From Strongyloides papillosus (lineage: Eukaryota > Nematoda > Chromadorea > Rhabditida > Strongyloididae): a stretch of DNA of 64,000 nucleotides. The stretch spans positions 1,364,001 to 1,428,000 of the forward strand of contig SRSI01000079.1 of the NCBI GenBank assembly GCA_005656395.1. Direction: 5' to 3'. Below, in pieces: positions 45,949 through 59,372 of this stretch. Each line of letters opens with the position of its first letter. The stretch's first letter is position 1. The notes under the pieces are model-generated. The model was not told the DNA's origin. It made no database searches and saw only the letters and a list, made by a program, of their open reading frames with translations. The position numbers were made by a program, and so were the translations under genes.

Positions 45949-47024
45949 ATGGATCGTGATTACCATTGTGAAGTACAGCCAATAAAAAAGGCGAATATTC
46001 TATCACTTCCTAATGAGTTACTAACTGAACTATTTTCATGGACCAAGTTGAACGATGTTAACAATCTTAAATTAGCATGCAAACGTTTTTACTATGCTAT
46101 CACTGATAATTATCATAAGATGAATATCAAAAAAGCTATCAAAATTTCTATTAAAGGTAATAGATACTCAGCTTATAGATATCATAATAATATTGCTATA
46201 AATCTTGAGGTAGTATACTTGAGATATGATAATAATAATAATCTTTCTGAGAAATATTTCAAGGTAAATTATTGTTAATATATTAAATATTATAGCCTAT
46301 CTAGAGAAAAATTAGAAGTTTAGAGACCCTTTTTAAGCATTTACTAAGATTTGACTTGAGAAATCTCAAGTTTTTAGAAGTTTGTTCATGTTATAATATG
46401 AACATCTTTAAATTGTTAAATAAGTATTATACTTCCTGCTTTAAATTTGAAGTTTTTTATCTTGGAGAAATTTCAAATAATGATTTTTATGAATTTAAAA
46501 TATTTATGAAAAAGGTCGTTTTTTTAACCTCATTCAAGATGAGAAATGTTTACACAAGATTACAAATTTATAACATTTACTCATACTTTGGATTTTCAAA
46601 CATTCATACATTGGAATTTGTTTCTTTAATAGAATCAAGAGATTCAAGTTACATGAATCGAAAATTTTTATTACAAATATATAAAAATAATCCAAATCTA
46701 AAAAAGTTATCTCTTAATACAAGAAATAATGAATTGATAAAAGAGGCAGCTGTTGATTTTATCTACAGACATGAAAAAATTGGAAATCGTACTTGTAATC
46801 ATCAGGATGTTGAACTTTCTCTTATCATTCAAAGAGATCTAGAAGGTGTATGGGATTTTTTAAAGGGAAAATTTGAAAATGATAGCAGTCTTAATATTGA
46901 AATTGAAGTTAATAAGTTCTTGTTCATAGAATATGTTACCATGTTACGTGGATTATTCAAAATTACAAAAAGTTGTGGATCTTGTTTAAAGAAAGAAGCG
47001 AAAATGTTAGTTTCAATTTTCTAA
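45949..47024 (+). CDS. F-box protein 1
   Basis: Exon 1 is 45949-46263 (105 codons). A 41-nt phase-0 intron ends TATCTAG, and exon 2 is 46305-47024; about 344 residues. An N-terminal F-box (ILSLPNELLTELFSWTKLND with VNNLKLACKRFYYAI) would bind SKP1 in an SCF ubiquitin ligase. The rest is leucine-rich with repeated patterns such as LRNLKFLEVCSCYNMN and NPNLKKLSLNTRNN, suggesting an irregular leucine-rich substrate-binding region. Near the end is a short Cys pair (SCGSCLKKE). The intron acceptor was chosen because an earlier AG (TATTATAG) would run into a stop. It is paralogous to the next gene. Confidence 0.8.
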
Positions 47025-47713
47025 TCAAAGAGTATTATGATTTCAAACATCTATAAATGTATTCATTAAAAGTTTACAAAAAATAGAGTATAATCACCAT
47101 TTTCAAAGGATTCCTTTTATTATGAAATTCCTGGTCTTATATAGAAAGAATTATTGATAAAAAAGTGAAATAATATTGTTTTTAGTAGATTAAATACATT
47201 TTAAAGCAAGTTTAACAAATCAACATTTAAATGTTAGTGTGAAGAAGTGAGAAAAACACAAACATAACATTGTGATATATACATTTTAAACAAAATTTAC
47301 ATAACAATGATAAAAAAAGAACATTATATATTAGTTTTTCTTTTTTTATTACACTTTGTTTTTGATTCATTTATTTTATGTTTAACCCATGTAGTATTTT
47401 ATTTATATTTAATAAAATAACATTGATAAAAATTATATATTTTTTGATAATTTTTTAATAACATATTTGGATAAGAATATTTATTATTGCTTTAATTTTC
47501 TATTTAATGTGTGAATTTAAATAATTTTTTATGACTAGACTTGTTTTTAATGATGGTAAGAGTTATATAATATTTTAGAATGACATTTCTTTATCAATTA
47601 TTTATTTATTTTTATTTTTTACTTGCATATAAATAAGATATTTATCATATAAATTCTTAAAACTTTCAGAGAACTATTATTTAAGAAGAAAAAAAAGATT
47701 ATTTTTATTAAGG
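47025..47713. other. Spacer between F-box genes
   Basis: AT-rich; nothing distinctive is seen. Confidence 0.5.
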
Positions 47714-48771
47714 ATGAATATTGTCTCAGAGGATTCCAGTAAAAAATTAAATATTTGGAGCTATCTCCCAAATGAAGTGTATGCTAAAATATTTAGTTAT
47801 ATTCCATTAATATATCTATGTAACGTTAAAATGGTGTGTAAAAAGTTTAATTTAATTATTGAGAATAATAACAATCAAATGCTTAAGATGGTGGCTAATG
47901 AAGTACAAGTCTTTAATAGCAAAAAGAAGAAACACTTATTGAAGCTTCATGTAAAATTTATTAAATCCCTAAATGAATGCAATACACCTATATATAAAAA
48001 ATTTAAGGTAAACTTTCTCATATCAAACTTGAAATTATTTTTTAGTGTAATATAAGAAGTAGGAAAGAATTCATAGGGAGAATGAGGATGTTTAATTTAG
48101 CCAATATCCACTATCTAAACATAACAAAATGTGATAAAGTTGAGATATTTGGACTTTTAAATGAATGTATGAAGGTAAATTCAGATATATATCAGATGTC
48201 TATTGAGAGGCTGGATGATAAGAATATTTTATATTTTAAAAATTTTATCAAAAAGTTTAAGTCAATAAAATTCTTACAAATACCACATATTTGTACAAAT
48301 ATTCAAGCATATGAAAATTATTCATACTTGCAATTATTAAATATTCATGATTTTGAGAATATTTGCCTTTGGGAATGTCAAAATACAAGATTTCTTAATT
48401 CTAAATTTATTCTAGATTTATACAAAAACAACCCAAACCTAAATTATGTTAGAATTCATTCGAATAACAAAAATTTGATTAGAGAAATTGGTGTAAACTT
48501 TTTTAGCCGTCAAGAATTAAATAATGATGTTGTGTGCAATCATACTAAAATGGAGCTTGTTCTTGATATTAGATATGATATAACAGAACTTCTGAATACT
48601 ATAAAAAATGCCTACAGAAATGGAAGTAATGGTAACATAAGAGAAAGGCAAACAATAATATGCTATGGAAATGTATTTATCAAAGTTGAAAAACTTTGTC
48701 AAATATGTCTGAATCACTGGATGACGATGAAACTAATAATCACAAACACAAACTTTACCTTTCACGGATGA
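47714..48771 (+). CDS. F-box protein 2, tandem paralogue
   Basis: Exon 1 is 47714-48007 (98 codons). The 38-nt phase-0 intron is GTAAAC...TTTTTTAG and exon 2 is 48046-48771; about 339 residues. The F-box reads IWSYLPNEVYAKIFSYIPLI and VKMVCKKFNLIIE. The leucine-rich remainder parallels F-box protein 1 segment by segment: YKNNPNLNYVRIHSNNKNLI against YKNNPNLKKLSLNTRNNELI, the downstream CNHTKMELVLDI against CNHQDVELSLII, and a late C-x2-C (LCQICLNHW). The intron sits at the equivalent codon after a KKFK/EKYFK sequence, so the pair arose by tandem duplication and then diverged strongly. The likely role is an SCF substrate adaptor. Confidence 0.82.
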
Positions 48772-49684
48772 TAAACACGATTTTGATCATTAATGCACTT
48801 TACATAATCTATTAATAATACTTTTTATATTTTTATTTTTTATTTTACTTATATTGATATAATTTCAACTTTTTTTGCCTTTAATAATGTAAACAAAATG
48901 TTAAATAAAAATTATGATAATTTAAAGAAGCTTAAAAATTGTGTTATCTTATCTTTAAAAGTTATCTCTATAGAAATTTAATATTTTAGAGGACAAAGAA
49001 GTTTACGCAATATAAATGATACGAAATTTTTTTTCCTTCATTTGATTAAATATTTATCACAAACATTGACGTTAATATATTATCAATGATTTCTCTAGTA
49101 TATTTTTTTTAATCCTTCTAGTGAATAGTTTATGATCTTTTAAGAAGATAAACTAGTAGTAATATTTCTTCTAGAATATTAAAAAGTTTACATTTCAATG
49201 AAATAAATTTTCTGATATCACAGCGTGTGGAGAGTTTCAATGCTATTGTTCATTTGTTCTTTCTTAAAAAGTTATGAATATCCATCATTAAAAAAAGAAA
49301 AAGCTAACATTTGTCATACTTTATAGATAGAAAGTACCAATATTTGATAAATATAATCAAATGTTTTAAATTAAATTGTACATTAGAACGGAGGATGTTG
49401 AAAAAATATACAAAACATTTATTTAATTTAATATTTCTTTATCAAATTCCAACACTAACTTAATAATAAAATTTCAATTAACTCTAAAATTTAAAGAAAA
49501 ACATTGAAATAAAAGTTTATTAGAAGTTAGTTTTGAATTATATTTATTATAACTAAACACTAATTATTTTTGTAATTTTAGTTATCTCTGTTTCGAATAT
49601 CCATTTACATAGAAACCTCTCTCTCCTTCATTTTATTTTATATTTCTTTGCAATAGACATAATGATAGATTCATACTCTAATCT
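48772..49684. other. Spacer between F-box 2 and the PP2A subunit
   Basis: AT-rich region between converging genes. No gene is seen. Confidence 0.6.
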
Positions 49685-51320
49685 TCATTCTTTAGCTTTT
49701 TGTGCTGGTATAAATGATGTCAGTGGTTCTTTTGATAACAACTTTGGTGTCTGTCCTGATGATGGTGGATCCAATTCTAGATCCTGTAGTTTTTTCCACA
49801 ACTCTTCACGTTCTTTTTCACGTTTCTTTTCTCTGGAAGAGGGAGGGAATAAATAAGAAATATATAATGTTCACTTACTTTTGTCTTTCGGCTTTATAGT
49901 TAGCAGTTAACTCATCAAAAAGTTTCCCATTCATTTCCATAAAACTTTTCAGGACATTATAAATCAATGCAACAATCGTTTGATTCCAATGTTCTTTACT
50001 AACTCTATACAATGCAGGAAACATAATTGGCATAACTTCAGCTGAACTTTCTTCAATAAGACTGATAATATACTCATTATTCCAGAAGTATAATGCTCTC
50101 TCAGCAACTTGAAAATGTGGACTACTAACACATTTAGCTAATTGTTTAAATAGAGGATTAATAATTTTCTTAAATTGTTCTGGTTCAATAATATCTAGTA
50201 TCTCTTCAACTTCACCTAGAAACATAACTTCTTTTGAAGAACATGTTCTCGGCCAAAATTTCAATAAAGCATCAATAACTTGAGGTGTAAGTGATGCATC
50301 TTTTTCAATAAATTGTACTACGCAATAAGCTAACTGAGCATGATACAATGAAAGGCATCGAGGCTTATGAAGTGGTAGTAATACACGAACCAGGAAAACT
50401 TTATGCTCACTTTTCAATGGTAAAGCAAACCCGTTAATGATACTTCCAAGAATTTCTAGTAACTCTCCAACTCCATTAAATGAATCTGTCTCAAAGACAA
50501 AACTTAAAAACATATTATTTATCTGTTTTCTAATAAATGCCCTTAAACCTAAAAATTTCCCATAAATTCTATGGAGAACAGTCTTTAGGAAATCTCTTTC
50601 TCTAGGATCTTCACTATCAAATAAATCTAGTAAATTAAGGACAAATCTTTGATCTATATATTTCTTTCCTATTGTTGCTTGAAAATCAGGACTTTCCAGG
50701 AATCTTAGGAATAACTCGTAAACTAATTGTAGATGTGGCCAAGCTACCTCTAGTGTTGGTTCATCCTCCTCTGGATCAAATTCACTATTATCTGAAGGTG
50801 GTAGAACTCTAAAAATATTAAGACAAACCATTCTGATAATTTCTGGATATAATGGTTCAACAATGACACCTTTAGATGAAGTAATATAGTCTATCAGTTC
50901 ATTTAATGCAGCACGTTTGATATCTTTTGACTTTAACTGAGATACTGGATCGTAAAAATCAAATATTCTCTGGCATTGCCGAAGCTTTTCTATAGCCATT
51001 GTTGTTTGTTCTGAGGATGGTGTATCTATAAATGATATAAGAATATATAAGTAATTTTACAATAAATATGAATATCTACCTCTAATTAGTGGAAGAGGAG
51101 TTAATTCAGGTTCATTGTCTTGATGATATCTGGAACTATTCATGTAGCATTTTCTTCTCCTACTTGTACCTCTTTTTTGAAAAGGATCAATTTTATCAAC
51201 AAATTGGTTAGCAGTAGCAGATAAATTTTGTCCACCAGTTGCAACTCCTTGTGTCTTCGGAGGAGGGATATGATGAGCTGCAGGATTTGACCCTAAATGG
51301 TGAGATCCCTTCTCAGACAT
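49685..51320 (-). CDS. PPP2R5: PP2A B56 (PPP2R5-type) regulatory subunit
   Basis: Three exons: 51320-51080, 51025-49879 and 49832-49685, with introns of 54 and 46 nt; about 511 residues. The HEAT-like B56 core is unmistakable: [105 protein letters not shown] and [21 protein letters not shown]56 proteins bring the PP2A core enzyme to LxxIxE-motif substrates; nematode relatives are PPTR-1 and PPTR-2. The N-terminus is short and disordered. The C-terminal exon adds a charged helix ([20 protein letters not shown]) and ends AQKAKE. The frame before ATG 51320 has no upstream ATG. Catalytic-core contacts appear conserved. Confidence 0.95.
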
Positions 51321-54300
51321 TATCTTCTTTAATTTTGAAAACAATATTTTTATTTAAGTATTGAAAAAAGTATGAATTCTTAAAGACAAATAATATATAA
51401 AAAAAACCAAAATATTTTTTATAAATTAATTAGTTATACCACAGCAGAAATTATGATCTAACTAATGATAGATATCTGTATTCTTCATAAGTTAATTAAT
51501 AATACCAAGTGTTAAGATAAGACAAATTATAGAGATAGTAGTAGTATCAAAAAAAAATTCTTGTCTTTTTTTATAAATCAAAACTGAAAAAAAACTAATT
51601 AAAATATTGAAAATGAATATTATAAAAGTAGACGAATATTATTTAAGAAGCATTATTTTGACGTTAATTGGTGTATATGTGTATAATCAAAAGAAATGTT
51701 GATGAGATGATGATAATATATAAAATAGTATTTTTAACCCTTTACAACATTTCTATATAATATACATTTTATCATATTTTATATCGCGTTAGCGTTTTAT
51801 AATAATGCTTTCCCCTCTCGTTCAATAAAATTACATATTATTTATCTACTGTCTTCAAAGTATATTTCTAGACACAAAATTACTAATACTCTCCACTGCG
51901 TCCCCATATACACTCTATCTATCAAGAGGTTTTTGGCTGCCGCAACTATCGTTGAAAAGTTAAAATTAGAAAAAGTACCAAAAAATTAATGTAAATAAAT
52001 GTATCCTACAACAAGCTAGTGCTAAATGAAACACAAGGACAATTATTTATTTACAATAAAGATCGGTTTATTTTTTTTGTATTAAAAATACTTTTTTCCC
52101 TTCCTAGAGTTAATGTGAGAAAATTCTAAAAAAGATTCAAGTTTTTTTGTTTTCCTATCATAAATATTATAAAAATACTTTCTTTTTGTTTGTTGACGTT
52201 CTCCAGATAGATAATATGTATGTATAAATATTTAAAATACTTTTTTGATATATACGGGTGATACAACATTCATTTAATAAACATTTACAATAATAAAATT
52301 TTAAAGACTGGCAAAAAATACACATAAAACTATGCTGATGTTGTACATTTAAACTAATAAAGCAACGGTAAAATACTTTAATTGATTTTTAAAGTTCCCC
52401 TACTAATTCAATGTAATAAGTAATAATAATCATTTGAAGAAAACAAATTAGTAATTATACCATTTAATCGCTGAATAATATTAAAAAAAAACCTCCACCT
52501 ATGATGTGCTTAACAATTATTAATCAAAGAGGATATAATTAATAACAAATAAAGAATTCACGGCAACTAATAATTAGAATATGCTTTCCTCCTACTAAAT
52601 GAATATTAAAAAATTTCAGTATATCAAATTAAATAAAACATCAAAAAACAAAAATAGTGACAAAAAAAATATTTTTTTAAATTTATGCATATAATTCACC
52701 AATTGAAGGGGAGAATGTGAAATGTCACAAGATTACCATTATATATTCAAAGTATAAAAATTTTTAGTTGAAATTAATAGCCTAATACACTAATATATAG
52801 ATTTATTGGAGGAGAAAGAAGTACATTAAAATTTGATATGCTCGCTTTTTTAAAGTAGAAACCTAAAAATGTTTTAAAAAAATACATACATATATGTAAT
52901 TCTTAATATCATAAATGGAAGGTATGTTAAAAGGAATAATATTTCTCTTCAAACTAATATAATATGTCTACATATATTAAACATACAAATGTCAAAAGAT
53001 TAAAAATAAGATGACAAGAAAGAAATAATCACAAATAATTTATTGATAAGAAAGTATGCAAGCATTTTATATTTTTTTACTATCAAAGAAATTAACACAA
53101 AAAGAGACTTACAAGGATGAAAAAATAAATAAAGTTATTTTGTTTTCTTATTACTTACTATAAAAATATTACTTTTTCATTTTTAAATCTCGACAACCCC
53201 CTTTAAAAACATTTTAAAGGAAACCCTTCCTTTATGTTTATATTTGTTTGGATTCAAATTTTATAATATCGCAACAAAAGAAAACAATCGCATCAATCTT
53301 AGTGAAAATATAATTATTTTATTCTATTATACCACGAAAACTATAGATTTAATTATAAAAATACTTTTAAAAAATATAATACATTTTAAAGATAAAATAA
53401 TACTTTCTCTTCTAAACTATAAAAATACACATATATATGTACAATTTGAAGTCACTTTTCATATCAAATATTAAAACTAAAAATTATTACCCAAGTAACA
53501 AGGAGAGAAGGAACATTACATGACTACTTTTTCTATACTTTTTTTTTCTTCTGACCCATTGATACTTTCTACCATAAATGTGCACATGATAAAAAAAAAC
53601 CTATAATAATATGATCGATAGGATAAAAAGAAACATAGTTTCGAAAGTTTTGTCATCTAAAAATTCTATTATAAAGGCCATTTTACTCATTGAAAAACAT
53701 ATATATAAAAATTCTTATTACATAACAACACAAAATATCTCTTTTGACAAAAGAAAGAATGAGAATGAATAAATATACATATTGCTATCTAATAAAATAT
53801 ACTCTCTCTTTGAAAATGATGTGCCATACTTTTAGAATAAAAAAATTAAAGTCTTTATATTATATAAAATAGATAGTAATGTGTGCAAAAAAATTATCTA
53901 GCTTAAATACTACTTAAAACATGTAAAAGTTAACGTTATAATATTATGAGTATACTTTCTTGTATATGGATTCTAAAAAACAATAAAATGCATATTTTGA
54001 AGGAAATAATTATGGGAAAAAAAAACAATACCAGTGGCAATGGAAGAATTATAAGCCTCTCTTCTTCCGTTTCTCGGTTTTATTACTTAAAAAAAGGGCT
54101 GAACTAACAAAATGAAATAATTAACGTACTTTTAGTTTTTTATACTTTAAACACTTAAATTTCATAATTACCACCTACTAAATAAAAACATTTTTATCAT
54201 AACAAGATTCCTAACCAATACATAATAGAGGAAAAGAAAGGTAATTAATTATAATAACCCTACAAGTACTTTCAAATAATTACCATGAGTAATCTTATAA

Positions 54301-57300
54301 TAACCATAACAAATAATAAAAAAAATTTAATTTAAAAAGTAAATAGCATTTTTTAATGTCATTTCTTTTCTCGCCTTCAACCTATAATTTAATCAAGATG
54401 TACACACACATAATATAAATAGCTTTTAGTTTCATTTGAATAAAAAAAATTAAAAGACTACGCTTCCCCTAACAACTATTTACGTCAAAACTCTTTAAAG
54501 TGCAAATAAAATATCATAAATATATTCTTGTGCTGGTCTTAATTAGTACGGATTTCATCCTAATCATCAAAAATTAGTGATAATAATTACACACTTTAAA
54601 AGATAAAAATTATGACAAGAAGACAATATAAAAAAGAGAACTATAATTATAGTAGATACCACGGCATTTTAAAATTAAAAAAGGAAATAAATTCCAACGT
54701 TAAAAAGATTATGAATAAATATTACTTAGGCAGAAAAATTAAAAACCATCCTAACTATTTTCAGATAGTAAAAAAGAAAAGAACAGTAATATACAAATAT
54801 ATAATATGGATGATTTTAAAGCGTTAAAATAGTAGAACAAAAATGCGACCGTCGTCATACATTATATATATATATATATAAACAATACAGATATTAAAAT
54901 AGAATGCACATATAGATACAGACCCTATCCATTGAATAGGAGAATAAAATGCATATATTCTCACAACGACTATCTTCTAAATAAACTCCTATGTTCTGTT
55001 GAAAGATATGTATACAGAGTAGATATATAATAATTTGACAAGATCATATTCAACTTTAGCACAGGGGGTTCTCTCGTATCTTGGATGCATATAAATATGA
55101 TAATATATAGTAAAAAGAATAGTAATGGTAGAAATGAACATTGAAAAATCAATTTTAAGAAACAAACATATTGGAATACAGAATTTCTTCTATCTCTATC
55201 TATCTCTCTCTTTAGAATACATTTCCTTCTCCACACACATACATATCACATCTACGAACTCTTTTAGGAGATGGTAATTATTGAGAGCTGATAATAAGTA
55301 AATATAACAGATGATGTAGACTTTAATTACTTTAAAGAACAATCTAAATTAAGAAGTTATAGAACCTATCTATTTATTTATCTAAAATATATTTATCTTT
55401 TTTGAAAATATCAATCTTTATTATAAAGATAAACAGACAGTTTAAATGTACTTTCAAGGAAACTACCAAACTTCCACATTCTAAATAGAAGCGAAATATA
55501 ATTTATTATAAGTTTAAAGTAACTATAAATAAAAATTACCTCTAAGTAAAAAAAATTAAGAGAAAGAAGTGTGTGTTTAAGATACACTTTCAATAATAAT
55601 AATAAAATATTATAAAATTAAATGTGATATTTTCTTGAAAACATATATAACACATAAAACATCTATGATAGAAGAAGAATACCTAATATTTAACTAAAAA
55701 TGATACATTTAACGTGTATACATATATATAAAAGAATGTCAAAAATTTTGATAAAATATTTCTACAACTATTAAGATTTAAATAATACTACAAATCGCCT
55801 GCGCAAATATGTATAGATATGTGCACAAATAAATAATATCCTAATGATTTTACAAATACAAAATGATGTAATTATTATAATTACAAGAGAGAAAAACCTT
55901 ATTAATTTACATGATCCTTAATGTGTAATACATACATGTATATATATATAATTATTTATACAATAAGAATATTAAAATATATATAATGGTGATATTTTAT
56001 ACACATCACAAGAAGAGCAGTTACATTTAATTTATATATATCTTAATAATTCATTAATAAGAGATTATCATTAACTTTTCTCTTTAAACTAACCAAGAAA
56101 TAAATAGTTCATACTGTGATTAAAAAGCATAGTTACATTATATAATATTTATAAGTATTGCAAATAAATAATATAAACTGATGATATATGTAGATAAAAA
56201 TAAAAAAAATATGTTTGCGATATCGAGGAAAATAATAATAATAACGGATACATAGACACATCATAACAAGTACAATATGTATCACTGGTATAATAACAAC
56301 AATTGATAACATCGGATAAATAATTCTCTACTGAAAAGTTCTAATCAACATGATTGCTATACATAAAAAAAACACCATTTTAAAAGTTTACGAAGTGTTT
56401 AACTTTTTAATAATAAAACTACAAATGACTTTTAAAATTCTCTACTTTAAACTCAAACTAACATACCAACCCTCACTTTCATAAATAATACCAGTATCAC
56501 ATAAAAGATTCACTATACCATTACTAGATATTCTAATATATGATAAATAAAGTATTTATAATATACATCAAGCATCAGAAAAAAAAATACATGTTAATTA
56601 CCATAATTCCATTTCATTAGAAAAAGAGGAAACAAAAGTTGTGTTAGTCACAATATTTTGCTTTGAACAAGATGTTAGAAAAACTCATATGTAGGAAAAT
56701 TCAAAGAAAAATAGCCCTCAATATAAATATTTATACACATATAAATTAATTTCCACTTATCTTTTCTAAATTATACGTTATCTAAAAATAGATACACCCT
56801 TCAAATATTCATATAACGCTACGATGTAAAAAAAAATAAATAAAGGAACTTCTGACTAACCATACTTATATATATTCTCAACTCATATTTTTTTCCCTGC
56901 AACTTTTTCTTTAAATAATATTTATAATTATTTCAAATGAATGAAAGTTAAAAAGAAAGTATTTATGAATATTAGTTTTTTCAAAATAACTATACCGAGA
57001 AATGTGTATCCCCTTATCATACCACTTTAATGATAAACAAATAGGAAAAAAAAGAAATTTTTATGACAAAATAACAGAACGTATATCTTGTTATTAGATT
57101 ATGAAGTAAATACTACAAATATATATTAAAAGCACAGAGGGGGAAAATACAATTCACATGAACATATCAATATAACATATAGATATAGAAAAAAAAATGG
57201 AAAGTAGAAACAAAAAAATACATTAATTATACCATAAAAATATTAACAAAGATCATCCTTACTACTAAAAATACGCATACCAGCAGTAAAAAAACCAAAA

Positions 57301-57560
57301 ATCACGTAATCAACACGTTAGAAATTGTAAAACAAAAATAATAGATAAGAGAATAATTAATCACAGGCCATCTCAAAATCTGAAACAAAAACAGTGACAA
57401 CTACACGCAATGCGCGCTCGTTTGTTTTTCCATAGAGGAACATATTTTGGGTTAGTGTTTATCGATGTGGCTTGCACAATTATTTCAAATATAAGAAACT
57501 TTAAAATTTTATCACTTATCAGTGGATTTTAACTATTATTTTATTTTTTAAAGAAGAACC
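51321..57560. other. 6.2-kb AT-rich gene desert
   Basis: No supported gene. It consists of A/T-rich sequence with microsatellites, for example TATATATATATATATA near 54864-54880 and a TCTATCTCTC run near 55190-55212. Short open frames at 53244, 54612 and 54970 have only the biased composition of random AT-rich DNA. GC rises just before the CWC15 gene (57385-57475), consistent with its promoter. Confidence 0.6.
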
Positions 57561-58347
57561 ATGACAACGGCTCACAGACCAACATTTGATCCAGCCCGTG
57601 GAGGTACCGGACGTGGAGAGACGGACTATGGAAAGTTATCACAACAATTCTCCAGTAAGGATATGCCGTCACATACAGTCTTGAAGTACAGGCATGACCA
57701 ACAAAAACCAAGCGATAAACTTTCAAAAAAAGTAAGTTTTTCTTTGTAATCATAGATTTTTACCTTAAATTTCCAGGATTTACTTAAAGATCTCGAAGAA
57801 AGAGAAGTTAATGCTAAAAAAGGGACAAAAAGAATTGAAGGTGTCCCTGACATCTCAGGTACAGGTATTGAAACAACATCTAAAAGGTCAAAATTCGATT
57901 CCGATGATGAGGAGGATAAAAATGAGGAGAGTACAAAATCGAAGTTTGACAAATCTAATGATTCAGATGACGAAGGAGGGTCATCGGAGTCCTCTGAAGA
58001 TGATAGTGATAACAGTGATTCGGAGGATGATGACGAAGCATTGCTAGCGGAGTTAGCTAGAATAAAGAAAGAACGTGCTGAACAGAAAGCAAAGGAGGAG
58101 GCGGAAAAAGCTGCAGAAGAGGAAAAGATTAGGAGTGAAAACTTACTTAAAGGAAACCCACTATTAAATATGGATCCATCATCAAAGAAAACATCTTTCA
58201 AAGTCCAGAGGCGTTGGGATGATGACGTGGTTTTCAAGAATTGCGCTAAAGGTCAGGATGATAAAAGTAAACGAGAAAAACACCTTTATCAACGATACCA
58301 TTCGTTCCGCTTTCCATCGAAAATTCATGGATAGGTATATTAAGTAA
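57561..58347 (+). CDS. CWC15: Spliceosome-associated protein CWC15 (apparent frameshift)
   Basis: Exon 1 is 57561-57731 (57 codons), followed by a 45-nt phase-0 intron and exon 2 at 57777-58347. The protein starts [20 protein letters not shown] and has the conserved [11 protein letters not shown], an acidic middle ([20 protein letters not shown]), a coiled-coil-like [18 protein letters not shown] stretch and the conserved end [22 protein letters not shown]15 belongs to the NineTeen-related/PRP19 group in activated spliceosomes. After KREK the open frame runs into unrelated residues and stops at 58334. The expected ending ([18 protein letters not shown], stop at 58345-58347) lies in the +1 frame. 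The switch coincides with a run of five A at 58276-58280, so a one-base homopolymer error or a very recent mutation is likely. Confidence 0.93.
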
Positions 58348-59372
58348 GCCAAAAGAAATTTCAGTCGTTATGAAATCTTGTTTTGTATATTAAATTGTGT
58401 ATCATTAATTAAAATATGGTTACTCTCTCTCTTTTTATTTTTACCATAACAAAGGTAGTTTGTAAAAATACCTTATCATATCTTTTGATCAAATCACTGT
58501 GTACATGTTTGCAAACCATAGTATAATTGTTTAAACAGATAAGTTAGAGAATTCTAACGAAGTTTTCTATCTATAGGTGCAGTGTTTACACATATAAACA
58601 ATAATTCTATAAAGTTATAATACCCCTGAATATTTATTTAAAATTTAAATTTTCACTTTTAAAATTTGTGTATAACAAAAGTTATATATGATAAATATTC
58701 GATATTTTTAAGATGATAAATGTATGGGTAGGTGATGTAATATTTGGTAGCATTTTTCTCACTTCTCATAATGCTCCTTTTTTCAGTGTTCACTTATATA
58801 TTATTTATATCTTTTCTGTTATCATATCAGTATAGAGACGTATATATATTATAATTAGATATAAACATTTTTTTCATCTCCTATCTTTGGAAGGGTAGAT
58901 AAATACATGGTTATATCTATTTTTAAAAATTTCTAATATTGTAATTATAACTACCTATCCATTATATTACCCCATCTCTTTACATTTTTTTCGTTATCAA
59001 CTTTCAAAATATACACAGACCTTTGTCTCTGTGCTATTATTAATCTCTTATCTATATTGTAAATGTTTATTTAAAAATTTCTGTGACAGGGTAAAAGCAA
59101 ATTGATTCATATATGTATATATTTTACGATATTGTCAAATTTTTTACCTCCATAGTAAGATTGAATATTAATTCTACATACATTTTTTTTTGCTTTAATT
59201 AGCTATAATCAAATTTTCAGGTTAATCATATATCACTAATAGTATATTATTATTATTTGTTAATATTTTTGTTGTATATATTATATATAATAGCTAAGTT
59301 GTATTAATATTATTTAATGATTCTAAGGATATAGAATATTAAGTTACTATCAATAACAAAGATTCAACAGTG
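58348..59372. other. Spacer
   Basis: About 1 kb, AT-rich, between CWC15 and the transporter. A CAACAG two bases before the transporter ATG could be its trans-splice acceptor. No gene is seen. Confidence 0.55.

Noticed and set aside
46292..46304. Intron acceptor TATTATAG for F-box gene 1
   Set aside because: Joining there reaches a stop after two codons; the next AG (TATCTAG, exon from 46305) keeps the frame open and matches the paralogue.
53244..55593. Several 60-88-codon frames in the 51-57 kb desert
   Set aside because: Composition (Ile, Lys, Asn, Tyr) is that of random AT-rich DNA; no start context, splice pattern or domain.
58270..58290. A tiny intron as an explanation of the CWC15 frame change
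   Set aside because: GTAAACGAG here is far too short for an intron, and no acceptor restores the frame; a one-base indel explains it.
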